Positions 16,179 to 25,347 of a DNA stretch of 64,000 nucleotides are shown here, one piece after another. The position numbers and the translations under genes are program-made. Each line of letters begins with the position of its first letter. Position 1 is the first letter of the stretch. The stretch comes from an uncultured Oscillospiraceae bacterium (GTDB lineage: Bacteria; Bacillota; Clostridia; Oscillospirales; Oscillospiraceae), in NCBI GenBank assembly GCA_934589145.1, contig CAKTNW010000005.1:1-64000 (forward strand), read 5' to 3'. The notes under the pieces are model-generated. The model did no database searches and was not told where the DNA came from. It worked only from the letters and a program-made list of their open reading frames with translations.

Positions 16179-17098
16179 AGCGCCGTCACCTCGTACAGCC
16201 ACTGGCCCTCGCGGCGGGTGATGGTCACGGCCTTTTCAAATACCCGCAGCCGCAGAAGCTGGGTGAACAGGGGCTTTCGCTTCAGCTCCGCCGCGTCGGC
16301 GGCGTGGATGGTGGCCAGCAGCGTCACGCCGCAGTTGGCGGCGGCGGAGATGGCTGCCAGATCCTCCCGCACGGTGATCTCGTCCACGGCGATGATCTGG
16401 GGGTTGGCCGAGCGCAGCAGCATGGGGATGCCCAGCGCCTTGGGACAGCCGTCCAGCACGTCCGTATGGCAGCCCACCGCCAGTTGGGGCACGCCCCGGT
16501 GGACGCCCGCGATCTCGCCCCGCTCGTCCACCACCGCCACGCGCCGGGCGGCGTGCTCCGGCGAACCGTCGGACAGGGCGCGGATCATGTCCCGCAGCAG
16601 CGTGGTCTTGCCCAGGCCCGGCGGCGACAGGATCACCGCAGCGCAGAAGCGGTCGCCGTCCCACAACTGGGGCAGCACCTCTTCGCAGAGGCCCTCCTGC
16701 TCACGCCCGATGCGGATGCAGACGGAGGACAGATCACGGAGATTGCGGCTCTCGCCCTGGCGCACCACCGCCGTGCCGCACAGGCCCACCCGGAAGCCGC
16801 CGGGGGCGGTGAGATACCCCTGGGCCATGGTGTCGGACACGGCGTAGCGGGAATAGCCAGTGACCATGTCGCATAGCTGCTCCAGATCCGCCTGGGCCAC
16901 CCGGGGAACCGGCTGCTCCACGCTGGGCCATACCTCCCCCTCCGGCAGCAGCACCGTCATGGGCTGTCCCGCCCGCAGCCGCAGTTCCTCGGCGCGGGCC
17001 TTCTGATGATCCGGCAGCTGCCGGGCCAGCCGCTGCCACCGGGGCGGCAGCAGCAGCGCCGCCTGCTCATACCGCGCGATGGCGTACCGCTCGTCCAT
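16175..17098 (-). CDS. spoIIIAA: Stage III sporulation protein AA, ATPase (SpoIIIAA)
   Basis: 307-residue cytosolic ATPase powering the SpoIIIA channel, related to secretion ATPases. Walker A SPPGLGKTTLLRD is near residue 160, Walker B-like IIAVDEITVREDL near 230, and LLATIHA near 255. The ATG follows AGGAGGGAAGTGGTCGG. First gene of the operon; a SigE-like promoter lies about 30 nt upstream, consistent with mother-cell expression. Confidence 0.95.
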   Translation of the reverse strand: MDERYAIARYEQAALLLPPRWQRLARQLPDHQKARAEELRLRAGQPMTVLLPEGEVWPSVEQPVPRVAQADLEQLCDMVTGYSRYAVSDTMAQGYLTAPGGFRVGLCGTAVVRQGESRNLRDLSSVCIRIGREQEGLCEEVLPQLWDGDRFCAAVILSPPGLGKTTLLRDMIRALSDGSPEHAARRVAVVDERGEIAGVHRGVPQLAVGCHTDVLDGCPKALGIPMLLRSANPQIIAVDEITVREDLAAISAAANCGVTLLATIHAADAAELKRKPLFTQLLRLRVFEKAVTITRREGQWLYEVTAL

Positions 17099-17127
17099 CC
17101 GACCACTTCCCTCCTGTTAGATAGTCC

Positions 17128-17156
17128 ACTGTATGAGGGGGCGGGCCGGGTTATGA
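17128..17156 (-). promoter_or_regulatory. SigE-like promoter of the spoIIIA operon
   Basis: Minus strand: TCATAAC at 17156-17150, 14-nt spacer, CATACAGT at 17135-17128. This agrees with the mother-cell SigE consensus (ATA-containing -35 and CATACAnT -10) and sits immediately upstream of spoIIIAA, a known SigE gene in Bacillus. Confidence 0.7.
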
Positions 17157-17216
17157 CAACAAAAAACCACGTCCCGGCCGGATGGCCGGAGCGTGGCGTG
17201 TGGAATCGTATGGAGC

Positions 17217-17305
17217 GGCGGGGCACACAGGCCCCGCCCTACGGCGTTCTGTCGGTAGCTATTTCGTAGGGCGGCATGACCACATCGCCCCCTACAAATG
17301 TTTTT
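17217..17305. repeat. Dispersed GC-rich repeat element
   Basis: Contains GGCCCCGCCCTACGGCGTT and a CGTAGGGCGGCATGACCA block followed by CGCCCCCTACA. The second block is shared over 22 nt with 50914-50935, and the first over 17 nt with the block near 17777. Fills most of the gap between the spoIIIA promoter and the next gene. Confidence 0.65.
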
Positions 17306-17319
17306 GCGATGGCGCGGTT

Positions 17320-17673
17320 TTATTGTGCGGCAGCCTTCCGCTTGGCAAACCGCCAGGCCAGCAGCATGGCGGCATAGCCCAGCAGCAGATAGATCACGGC
17401 GTAAAGCGCAAACGCCATTTCGGCCATGGTGAAGAGCATCCACGCGCCCATCAGGAACAGCGCGGCGAACAGCAGAGGCTGGAACCACGCCTCACGGACA
17501 TTGCCGCCGGAGAAAACGCCCAGCAGGATCGCCGTGATGGGGTTCACCGCGAAGAACAGCAGGAAGATGACGGCCATGCCGCCGTCGCCCCTGACAAACG
17601 TGACGGTGAGCCAGGGAAGCAGCAGCGCCACCAGTGCGGCGACCAGCAGGGGGATGATGGTACGTTTCGTCAT
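17320..17673 (-). CDS. Small hypothetical membrane protein (4 predicted helices)
   Basis: 117 residues, mostly hydrophobic, with helices at about 5-24, 30-49, 60-78 and 82-103 and a basic C-terminus (RFAKRKAAAQ). The start at 17673 has a strong AAGGAGG site 7 nt upstream; the longer frame to 17727 lacks one. No family recognised. It is flanked by repeat elements on both sides and is probably transcribed alone. Confidence 0.65.
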   Translation of the reverse strand: MTKRTIIPLLVAALVALLLPWLTVTFVRGDGGMAVIFLLFFAVNPITAILLGVFSGGNVREAWFQPLLFAALFLMGAWMLFTMAEMAFALYAVIYLLLGYAAMLLAWRFAKRKAAAQ

Positions 17674-17715
17674 AATGTCCTCCTTGTTGTGTGGGGGTTG
17701 TGCGGGTTGTTGTGC

Positions 17716-17982
17716 GGGCGGCCGCAAGGGCCGCCCCTACGGGTGGTCATTGCTGTACCGGGCGGCGGGGTGAGGGCACCCCGCCCTACGGCGTTTTCGG
17801 TGGTCATTTCGTAGGGGGCGATGCCCACATCGCCCCGCAGCGGTAAACGATATTTTTTGCGCCATACGGCGGGCCGATGTGGGCGCGGTGGAGCGAAGCG
17901 GAACGAGTACCCATGGGGTATCCACCTCTGACGATAATCACCGCATTACCGGGGCGGACAGAGTCGTCCGCCCCTACGAATG
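17716..17982. repeat. Cluster of GC-rich inverted repeats
   Basis: The 330-nt gap between the small membrane protein and the DUF4364 gene holds no credible gene. It carries consecutive palindromic units: GGGCGGCC-GCAA-GGGCCGCCC with CTACG (17716-17741); a CGGGGTGAGGGCACCCCG unit with CCCTACG (17765-17788); CGTAGGGGGCGATG...CACATCGCCCC (17809-17839); and GGGGCGGACAGAGTCGTCCGCCCC with TACGA (17953-17982). These match the elements near 12354, 17217 and 50866. Confidence 0.7.
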
Positions 17983-18007
17983 GTTTTTCGGTGATGCGCC
18001 TGTTATT

Positions 18008-18529
18008 TCATCCCCCGTACAGGGCGGTGACCAACTGGGAATACACCTGCTCGGGGTTGCGCTGGAAGCGCTGGGCCAGATCCTCAGCCATCTCCTTGGT
18101 GGCCACCATGAGCTGCAGCTGCATCACGTTGTCCACATCGTCGCTGAGGCTCAGCTCCACGGTGTAGGTGCCGTTCTCCCGGCACTCCACCCGGGCGCGC
18201 ACCTGGGCGCGGCGCACCAGCTCCTGCCGGTGGGCGGCGATGAGCCTGTCCGCCTTCAGCCGCACGGAGCGGGGCAGGCTGGACTGGCAGATCTCGCTGT
18301 TTTTCAGCCCCTTGGGGGTGATGGCGTACTTCTGCTCGTCATTGATCCGCAGATGGTCGGTCTTCACCAGCTCGTTGAGACACTGGGAAAAATCGAAATA
18401 GTCGATGCCGTCGTCGATCATGGTCAATGCCTGGATATCGCTGAGGGGCATAGGCTCCGCCACCCCGGCGGTCACATACAGGATGAGAAACTTGATTTCC
18501 AGCTTGTCGCGGATAAATCCGACACCCAT
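18008..18529 (-). CDS. DUF4364-family protein
   Basis: 173 residues beginning GVGFIRDKLEIKFLILYVTAG, the typical N-terminus of this Clostridia-restricted family, with a winged-helix-like first half (YFDFSQCLNELVKTDHLRI) and a beta-rich second half. Possibly a transcriptional regulator; no experimental function known to me. The ATG at 18529 is preferred because GGGAG lies 9 nt upstream; the open frame further upstream overlaps dnaE antisense-free sequence. Last gene downstream of dnaE. Confidence 0.85.
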   Translation of the reverse strand: MGVGFIRDKLEIKFLILYVTAGVAEPMPLSDIQALTMIDDGIDYFDFSQCLNELVKTDHLRINDEQKYAITPKGLKNSEICQSSLPRSVRLKADRLIAAHRQELVRRAQVRARVECRENGTYTVELSLSDDVDNVMQLQLMVATKEMAEDLAQRFQRNPEQVYSQLVTALYGG

Positions 18530-18579
18530 GTCATCACGCTCCCTTCTCTTTTGTATCATACGGAAAATTTTAGGATTTG

Positions 18580-21500
18580 TCAATCGCGGCGGCGCACCAC
18601 CACGTTCTCCTGCCCCAGCCACTGGCGGCACTCCTCCAGAAAGGCCGGGTGGTTCAGGCACTTGCCCGCCAGCAGCTTTCCCGTGTCGGCCAGGCGGATC
18701 TTCACGGGGGTCTCCCCCTCGAACATGGTCATCACCAGGCGGATGTGGCGGAAGGCCACGCTGTCCATGCTGGAAAAGCGCAGGAAGATGGTGCTGTTCT
18801 TGTCCTGCGCCCTGGCATTGGCCGGAAGGGGCACCGTGCCGTCGGTGTTCAGGGGGTAGACGGTGTCGCACATGATCTGGGGCGGCTTTTCGTCCCGGAC
18901 GGACAGGCGGCCCTTCACCACCACGGGGGTGTTGACGGCCATATACGCGCCGCACTGGTCGATGGTACGGCTGAAGCACAGCAGCTCGATGGACGCCGCC
19001 TCGTCCTCCACCACCACATAGGCCATCAGGGTGTTGTTCTTGGTGGTGCGGGTCTTGTTGGAGATGACGATGCCCGCCACGGTGACGTTCTGCCCGTCGA
19101 CAAAGCGGACGGGGCCGTCCTCGCCGTTGAAATCCGCCAGGATCTCGTGGATGGGGGTGGCGCCTGCCGCCTGGGCGGCGGCGCGGTAGTCGTTCATGGG
19201 GTGGCCGCTGAGGTACAGGCCCGTGGTCTCCTTCTCCATGAACATCCGCTCGGTGGCGGAGTACTCAGGGATATTGGGCAGGTGGATGTCCGAGGAGGGG
19301 CCGCCGCTGCCGCCGGAGGCCATGCCGAACATGTCCAGCTGGCCCTCCACGTTGACCTTGCGGCTGTTGGCGATGGCGTCCAGCACCTTTTCGTACACCT
19401 GGACAAGCTGGGAGCGGTAGGCGCCCAATCCGTCGAAGGCACCGGCCTTGATGAGGTTTTCCACGGCACGCTTGTTCATGTCGCCACAGTCAAACATCCG
19501 CTCACAGAAGTCCGGGAAGGAGCGGAACAGGCCGTTTGCCTCCCGCTCCCGCACCAGAGTGCGGATGAAGCCCCGGCCGATGTTCTTGATGGCCACCAGG
19601 CCGAAGCGGATGCCGTCCTCCTCCACGGTGAAGCCGTCGTGGGAGCGGTTCACATCCGGCGGCAGCAGCTTGATGTCGCAGTTGCGGCACTCGGCGATGT
19701 ACTCGGACACCTTGTCGGAGTTGTCCAGCACCGAGGTCAGCAGCGCCGCCATGTATTCCTTGGTATAGTGGCACTTGAAGTACGCCGTCTGATAGGCCAC
19801 CACCGCGTAGGAGACGGCGTGAGCCTTGTTGAAGGCGTAGTTGGCAAAGTCGTAGATCTCGTCATAGATGGCCTGGGCGGTCTTTTCCGGGATGCCGTTG
19901 GCCACGCAGCCTTTGATGTTCCGGCTCTCGTCGCCGTGGAGGAAGGCCTCCCGCTCCCGTTCCACGTCCTTGGCCTTCTTCTTGGACATGGCGCGGCGCA
20001 CCATGTCCGCCTGGCCCAGGGAGTAGCCCGCCAGCTCCTGGAAGATCTTGATGACCTGCTCCTGATAGACGATGCAGCCGTAGGTGCCCCGCAGGATGGG
20101 CTCCAGGGACGGGTGCTTGTAGCTGACCAGCTTGGGGTCGTGCTTGCAGGCGATGAACCGGGGGATGGATTCCATGGGGCCGGGGCGGTACAGGGCTATG
20201 ATGGCGGTGATGTCCTCGATGGACTGGGGCTTCAGGCCCAGGCACACGCCGGTCATGCCGGTGGACTCCATCTGGAACACGCCGGAGGTGCGGCCCTCGG
20301 TCAGCATCCGGAACACCTCCGGGTCGTCCATGGGGATCTTCTCCAGGTCGAAGTCCGGGGTGTGGCGGCGCACCATCTTCACCGCGTCGTCCAGCACCGT
20401 CAGGTTCCGCAGGCCCAGGAAGTCCATCTTTAAAAGGCCCAGCTCCTCCAGCGTGATCATGTTGTACTGGCAGACGATGGACTCGTCGTTCCGGGCCAGG
20501 GGGACGTATTCATACACCGGCAGCCGGGTGATCACCACACCGGCGGCGTGGGTGGAGGCATGGCGGGGCATGCCCTCCAGGGCCTTGGCGGTGTCGATGA
20601 GCTTCTTCACCCGCGGGTCGCTCTCATACAGGTCAGAGAGCTGCTTGCTGAGCTTCAGGGCGTCGTCCAGGGTGATGTGCAGCGCGCCGGGGCCGGAGGG
20701 CACCAGCTTGGCCACCACATCCACCTCGGCATAGGTCATGTTCAGGGCGCGGCCCACATCCCGGATGGCGCCCCGGGCGGCCATGGTGCCGAAGGTGACG
20801 ATCTGGGCCACATGGTCGTCGCCGTACTTGCGGCGGACGTAGTCCACCACCTCGCCCCGCCGGGTATCGCCGAAGTCCATGTCGATATCCGGCATGGACA
20901 CGCGCTCCGGGTTCAGGAAGCGCTCGAAATAGAGCTGATACTGCATGGGGTCGATGTCGGTGATGTGCAGGCAGTAGGCCACCATGGAGCCGGCGGCGCT
21001 GCCGCGGCCCGGGCCCACGGGGATGCCCGTCTGGCGGGCGTAGTTGACAAAGTCGGACACGATGAGGAAATAGTCGGTAAAGCCCATCTTCTCGATCATG
21101 GCCAGCTCGTATTCCAGTTGTTTGCGGTACTCCGGCTTCTCCTGGCCGTAGCAGCGGACAAAGCCCTCGTCGCACAGCTTGCGGAGATAGGTGGGGGAGT
21201 CGTAGCCCGGCGGCAGCTTGAATTCCGGCAGGTGGTACTTGCCGAAGGTGAATTCCAGTTGACAGCGGTCGGCGATGCGCTGGGTGTTCTCCACCGCGTC
21301 GGGATAGCCGGAGAACAGCGCCTCCATCTCCTCTGTGGAACGGAGGTAGAAGTTCCGGGGCTCATAGCGCATGCGGTTCTCGTCGTCCACGGTCTTGCCG
21401 GTCTGGATGCACAGCAGCACATCGTGGCTCTCGGCGTCCTCCTTCCGGAGGTAGTGGGCGTCGTTGGTACACACCAGAGGGATGCCCGTCTCGTTGTGCA

Positions 21501-22074
21501 TCCGCAGCAGGGCGCGGTTCACCGTGGTCTGGTCGGCGATGCCGTGATCCTGCAGCTCCAGATAGAAGTTGTCCTCGCCCAGAATGGACTGCAGCTCCAG
21601 GGCATGGGCCTTGGCCCCCTCATAGTCGCCGTTCATGATGCGGCGGGGGATCTCGCCGGCCAGACAGGCGCTGAGGCCGATCAGCCCCTCGCTGTGCGCG
21701 CGCAGCAGATCAAGGTCGATGCGGGGCTTGATGTAGAAGCCCTCGATATACGCCTGGGACACCATATAGGACAGGTTCCGGTAGCCGGTCTCGTTTTTGC
21801 ACAGCAGCACCAGATGCCGGGACTCGGTATCGAACTCGTGCTGCTTGTCGAAGCGGGTGCGGCGGGCCACATACACCTCGCAGCCGATGACGGGGTGGAT
21901 GCCCTCCGCCTTGCAGGCCCGGTAGAAGTCGATGGCGCCGTACATGGCGCCGTGATCCGTGATGGCGCAGGCCGTCTGCCCCATCCCCTTGACCAGCTTG
22001 GGCAGGTCACGGATGCGGCAGGCGCCGTCCAGAAGGCTGTATTCCGTATGGACGTGGAGGTGGGCAAACGCCAT
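18580..22074 (-). CDS. dnaE: DNA polymerase III subunit alpha (DnaE)
   Basis: 1164-residue replicative polymerase of family C. The N-terminal PHP domain starts AFAHLHVHTEYSLLDGACR. The palm catalytic aspartates are in PDIDMDFGDTRR (about residue 395). Helix-hairpin-helix and OB-fold domains follow (VTVAGIVISNKTRTTKNN near 1010). GRGSAAGSMVAYCL is also characteristic. Length and architecture fit DnaE1/DnaE-type, not PolC. The start overlaps the upstream gene's stop as TAATG. Confidence 0.97.
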   Translation of the reverse strand: MAFAHLHVHTEYSLLDGACRIRDLPKLVKGMGQTACAITDHGAMYGAIDFYRACKAEGIHPVIGCEVYVARRTRFDKQHEFDTESRHLVLLCKNETGYRNLSYMVSQAYIEGFYIKPRIDLDLLRAHSEGLIGLSACLAGEIPRRIMNGDYEGAKAHALELQSILGEDNFYLELQDHGIADQTTVNRALLRMHNETGIPLVCTNDAHYLRKEDAESHDVLLCIQTGKTVDDENRMRYEPRNFYLRSTEEMEALFSGYPDAVENTQRIADRCQLEFTFGKYHLPEFKLPPGYDSPTYLRKLCDEGFVRCYGQEKPEYRKQLEYELAMIEKMGFTDYFLIVSDFVNYARQTGIPVGPGRGSAAGSMVAYCLHITDIDPMQYQLYFERFLNPERVSMPDIDMDFGDTRRGEVVDYVRRKYGDDHVAQIVTFGTMAARGAIRDVGRALNMTYAEVDVVAKLVPSGPGALHITLDDALKLSKQLSDLYESDPRVKKLIDTAKALEGMPRHASTHAAGVVITRLPVYEYVPLARNDESIVCQYNMITLEELGLLKMDFLGLRNLTVLDDAVKMVRRHTPDFDLEKIPMDDPEVFRMLTEGRTSGVFQMESTGMTGVCLGLKPQSIEDITAIIALYRPGPMESIPRFIACKHDPKLVSYKHPSLEPILRGTYGCIVYQEQVIKIFQELAGYSLGQADMVRRAMSKKKAKDVEREREAFLHGDESRNIKGCVANGIPEKTAQAIYDEIYDFANYAFNKAHAVSYAVVAYQTAYFKCHYTKEYMAALLTSVLDNSDKVSEYIAECRNCDIKLLPPDVNRSHDGFTVEEDGIRFGLVAIKNIGRGFIRTLVREREANGLFRSFPDFCERMFDCGDMNKRAVENLIKAGAFDGLGAYRSQLVQVYEKVLDAIANSRKVNVEGQLDMFGMASGGSGGPSSDIHLPNIPEYSATERMFMEKETTGLYLSGHPMNDYRAAAQAAGATPIHEILADFNGEDGPVRFVDGQNVTVAGIVISNKTRTTKNNTLMAYVVVEDEAASIELLCFSRTIDQCGAYMAVNTPVVVKGRLSVRDEKPPQIMCDTVYPLNTDGTVPLPANARAQDKNSTIFLRFSSMDSVAFRHIRLVMTMFEGETPVKIRLADTGKLLAGKCLNHPAFLEECRQWLGQENVVVRRRD

Positions 22075-22523
22075 TATCGCGCCTCCAGCTCGTCCAGCAT
22101 GTCGCTGAGCAGCTCTACGCCGGACACCACCAGCAGGCGGCAGTGCTGGGTCACGCCCAGTTCCTGCGCGGCAGGCGTGCCCACCAGTTCCTTGTCCGCC
22201 AACAAATCACGGCAATTCAGGTTTTTGAACTGCTCGGCAAAGCGCCGCTGGAAACCCTGGGTCAGCTGGGTGGAGCGCTTTTTGCCCTCGGGGCCATTTT
22301 CCAGCGTGGCGGGATAGGCCGTGCCCAGCACCACCGCCGCGGCGTTGACCACGCCGCACACGCCGCCGCAGCGCAGACCTCCGCCGAAGCCGCTGGCGAT
22401 GGCCATACTCTGCTGCTCCGTCAGACCGGTGACGTCCGTAAAGGCCAGCAGCACCGACTGTCCGCAGTTGAGGCCCTTCTCATGAAATTCCTTCGCTCTC
22501 TGGCATCTTTCCATTTTTGTCAT
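22074..22523 (-). CDS. C_GCAxxG_C_C-family (redox-type) protein
   Basis: 149-residue protein of the family named for its cysteine pattern. Here Cys20 (GLNCGQSVLLAF), Cys52 and Cys56 (GGGLRCGGVCGVVNAA) and Cys104 (NLNCRDLL) are visible, with the GFGGG motif at 46-50. Members often accompany redox or metal proteins; function unproven. It overlaps whiA (4 nt) and dnaE (1 nt), so it is co-translated, though this neighbourhood gives no functional hint. Confidence 0.85.
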   Translation of the reverse strand: MTKMERCQRAKEFHEKGLNCGQSVLLAFTDVTGLTEQQSMAIASGFGGGLRCGGVCGVVNAAAVVLGTAYPATLENGPEGKKRSTQLTQGFQRRFAEQFKNLNCRDLLADKELVGTPAAQELGVTQHCRLLVVSGVELLSDMLDELEAR

Positions 22524-23425
22524 AGCTTTCGTGCCTCCTCCATGATCTTTCGTATCCGATGGTTCAAACAGGATTTGCTGATGGGGGGATCGAACAGCGC
22601 CGCCAGTTGGGCCAGCGGCAGCTCCGGGTTCTGCATCCGCAGCCGTGCCGTCTCCTGTATCTTCTCCGGCAGCTTTTCCATCTGCCCGGTCTTTTCCAGC
22701 TTTTCGATGGCCTCCTGCTGGGCGGCCACCGCGTCCAGTGTCTTGTTCACGTTGGCCATGTCGCAGTTCATGGCCCGGTTGGCGCCGTTGCGGATCTCCT
22801 TGTCCACCTTGGCGGTCATGATCTCGGTGGCGGCCACCGGCGCGCCCAGGGTGGTCAGCAGATCCTCAATATGCTCGGACTGCTTGAAGTAGATGACGGC
22901 GCTGCCGCTGCGCATGACGCTGCGGGGCAGGAAGCCCATCTCCTGCAGAAGGGCCGACACCTCGCGGCTGGCCTGGATGTGGGAGGTGGACAGCTCCAGA
23001 TGATAGCGCTTTTCCGGATCGGTGACGCTGCCGCCCGCCAGGAACGCGCCCCGCAGAAAGGCCGTGCGGCAGCAGTCGTCCTCCAGCAGGGCGAAATTCA
23101 CATGCAGCACCAGCGACTGGCGGGGGTCGTAGCCCAGGGTGTCCAGCACCCGCCGCAGCTTGTCCGGGTCGGTGATCTGGAAGATCAGCTTGCTGCCCGG
23201 GGCCTCGTCCGAGGGCTGGCGGTCGAATTTCACGCCGAAGGCGCGGTGGAACAGCCGGGGCAGCCGCGCGGCAAACTCCGGATTCTCGGTGATGATGCGC
23301 ACCTCCTGCATGGAGAAGGTGTTGCAGTACAGCAGCACGCCGTAGCACTCGGCCCGGGCGCAGCACAGCCGCTGCACCGCCGTGCGGCACAGCTCGGCCT
23401 TGGCCTTATAGGAAAACGATTGCAT
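22520..23425 (-). CDS. whiA: WhiA-family DNA-binding protein
   Basis: 301 residues with an N-terminal LAGLIDADG homing-endonuclease-like fold (RAECYGVLLYC, CRTAFLRGAFLAGGSVTDPEK) and a C-terminal helix-turn-helix ending LPLAQLAALFDPPISKSCLNHRIRKI. In Bacillus it influences cell division/chromosome segregation. The ATG at 23425 is used because GGTGAGGAGG is properly spaced; the extra upstream Met is not. The rapZ-yvcK-whiA trio is highly conserved in Gram-positives. Confidence 0.95.
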   Translation of the reverse strand: MQSFSYKAKAELCRTAVQRLCCARAECYGVLLYCNTFSMQEVRIITENPEFAARLPRLFHRAFGVKFDRQPSDEAPGSKLIFQITDPDKLRRVLDTLGYDPRQSLVLHVNFALLEDDCCRTAFLRGAFLAGGSVTDPEKRYHLELSTSHIQASREVSALLQEMGFLPRSVMRSGSAVIYFKQSEHIEDLLTTLGAPVAATEIMTAKVDKEIRNGANRAMNCDMANVNKTLDAVAAQQEAIEKLEKTGQMEKLPEKIQETARLRMQNPELPLAQLAALFDPPISKSCLNHRIRKIMEEARKL

Positions 23426-23436
23426 GGAAAACCTCC

Positions 23437-24450
23437 TCACCGGGTGGGGCTCGTCTGTGTATACGTCTCGTAAATGGTCATCAGCTCATGGGCCAGGTGG
23501 CCGGGGTTATGGCGCACCAAGCCGTTCTCCAGCGCGGCGATGGGCCGGTCGATCAGCTCCACGCCCAGGGTGCGGCACCGCTCTACATCGTGGCGGATGG
23601 GCTCCGCCCCCTCCTGGGCGTACCGCAGGGCGATGCACTCCGGAATGGGGGTGGAGTTGGTCAGGCACAGCCGGAACAGGCCCGGATAGCTGTGGTGGAA
23701 CAGGGCCTGAATGTGGTCGGCCACGGTATAGCCCTCCGTCTCGCCCTCCTGGGTCATGACGTTGCAGACGTAGAGCTTTAATGCTTTACTGTCCCGGATG
23801 GCGTCGGCGATGCCGTCCACCAGCAGGTTGGGGATGATGCTGGTATAGAGGCTGCCCGGCGCCAGCACGATCATGTCGGCGCTGTGTATGGCCTCCACCG
23901 CCGCGTCCAGCGCCTTGGGATGCTCCGGCAGCAGCCGGACGGAGCGGATGCGGCAGTCCTGCTCCTTCTTGCAGTAGAAGATATGGGACTCGCCCAGCAC
24001 GGTGGCTCCGTTTTCAAAGGTGGCCTCCAACTGGACGTTCTCGTTGGTCACCGGCAGCACCCGGCCCGTGATGGCCAGCACCTTGCTGAGGCCGGACACC
24101 GCCTGGTCGAAGCTGGGCATGATGTCGTTCAGCGCCGCCAGCAGCAGGTTGCCCAGGCTCTGGCCCGCCAGGGAGCCGTCGGTGAACCGATAGGCCATGA
24201 GCTGGGCCATCAGCGGCTCACAGTTGGCCAGGGACTGCAGGCAGCTCCGGATATCGCCGGGGGCGGCCATGCCCAGGTCGTGCCGCAGCATGCCGGTGCT
24301 GCCGCCGTCATCCGCCACCGTGACGATGGCGGTGATGTTGCGGGTATAGAGCTTCAGGCCCCGCAGCAGCGTGCTCAGGCCCGTGCCGCCGCCGATGCCC
24401 ACGATCTTCGGGCCCTGCTCCGGCGGGATATGATACAGGTTATGGGACAT
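23437..24450 (-). CDS. yvcK: YvcK/GlmR, gluconeogenesis factor (CofD-like)
   Basis: 337-residue CofD-like Rossmann protein that binds UDP-sugars and regulates peptidoglycan precursor supply/GlmS activity in Bacillus. The N-terminal KIVGIGGGTGLSTLLRGLK, VADDGGSTGMLR and GDIRSCL motifs are diagnostic. The ATG at 24450 (MSHNLYHI) is preferred over a TTG 21 nt upstream, although the ribosome site is weak. Lies between whiA and rapZ. Confidence 0.94.
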   Translation of the reverse strand: MSHNLYHIPPEQGPKIVGIGGGTGLSTLLRGLKLYTRNITAIVTVADDGGSTGMLRHDLGMAAPGDIRSCLQSLANCEPLMAQLMAYRFTDGSLAGQSLGNLLLAALNDIMPSFDQAVSGLSKVLAITGRVLPVTNENVQLEATFENGATVLGESHIFYCKKEQDCRIRSVRLLPEHPKALDAAVEAIHSADMIVLAPGSLYTSIIPNLLVDGIADAIRDSKALKLYVCNVMTQEGETEGYTVADHIQALFHHSYPGLFRLCLTNSTPIPECIALRYAQEGAEPIRHDVERCRTLGVELIDRPIAALENGLVRHNPGHLAHELMTIYETYTQTSPTR

Positions 24451-24474
24451 GACAAGGTCACTTCTTTCCAATGC

Positions 24475-25332
24475 TCAGCGGGAGATGTCCCGGTGGCTCT
24501 CGGTCACCGCGAAGCCCGCGGCGGACAGGGACTGGGCCAGGGCGTGGGCCACCGCCACGCTGCGGTGGTGGCCGCCGGTGCAGCCCACGGAGATCACCAG
24601 CACCGTCTTGCCCTCGGCGTTGTACTGGGGCAGCAGGAACAGCAGCAGCTTCTCCAACTGGGCCATGAACTCTCCCGTCTGGGGGAAGGAGAACACATAG
24701 TCCCGCACCGCCGCGTCCAGGCCGGTGCCCTTTTTCAGCTCCGGCACATAGTAGGGGTTGGGCAGGAAGCGCACGTCGAACACCAGGTCGGACTCCAGGG
24801 GCAGGCCGTGCTTGAAGCCGAAGCTCATCACATCCACATGCAGGCCCTGGCGGTCGCGCTCCCGGCCGAAGAGGTTCAAAAGCTCACTGCGGAGCTTCCC
24901 CACCGAGAAGGCGGAGGTGTCCAGCACGATGTCCGCGTGATCCCGCACCGGCTGGAGCATCTGCCGCTCCAGCATCACCGCCTGCTCGATGCTCCGGCCC
25001 TCTGCCGACAGGGGGTGGGCCCGGCGGGTCTCCTTATAGCGGTTGATGATGGCGGCGGTGTCCGCGTCCAGGAACAGCAGGCGGCAGGTCACATCCGTGC
25101 GCTTCAGCCGCTCCAGCGTGGCGATCAGCAGATCAAACGGCTCTCCCGCCCGCACGTCATACACCAGCGCCACCCGGTCATAGTGACCCCGTGACGCGGC
25201 GCAGAAGTCGGCGAATTTCACCATCATCTCCGCCGGCAGGTTATCCACGATATAGTAGCCGATATCCTCCAGAATGGAGGCGGCGCGGCTCTTGCCGCTG
25301 CCGCTCATACCGGTAATGATCAGAATTTCCAT
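24475..25332 (-). CDS. rapZ: RNase adapter protein RapZ (YvcJ-type nucleotide-binding protein)
   Basis: 285-residue P-loop protein. Walker A GMSGSGKS is at residues 8-15, followed by YIVDNLPAEM. The C-terminal domain contains VGCTGGHHRSVAVAHAL, which in RapZ relates to metabolite/RNA binding. In E. coli RapZ guides RNase E to GlmZ; the Firmicute role is linked to the same amino-sugar node as YvcK. Ribosome site GGGGAG upstream. Confidence 0.94.
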   Translation of the reverse strand: MEILIITGMSGSGKSRAASILEDIGYYIVDNLPAEMMVKFADFCAASRGHYDRVALVYDVRAGEPFDLLIATLERLKRTDVTCRLLFLDADTAAIINRYKETRRAHPLSAEGRSIEQAVMLERQMLQPVRDHADIVLDTSAFSVGKLRSELLNLFGRERDRQGLHVDVMSFGFKHGLPLESDLVFDVRFLPNPYYVPELKKGTGLDAAVRDYVFSFPQTGEFMAQLEKLLLFLLPQYNAEGKTVLVISVGCTGGHHRSVAVAHALAQSLSAAGFAVTESHRDISR

Positions 25333-25347
25333 AGGTTCTCCCCTGTT

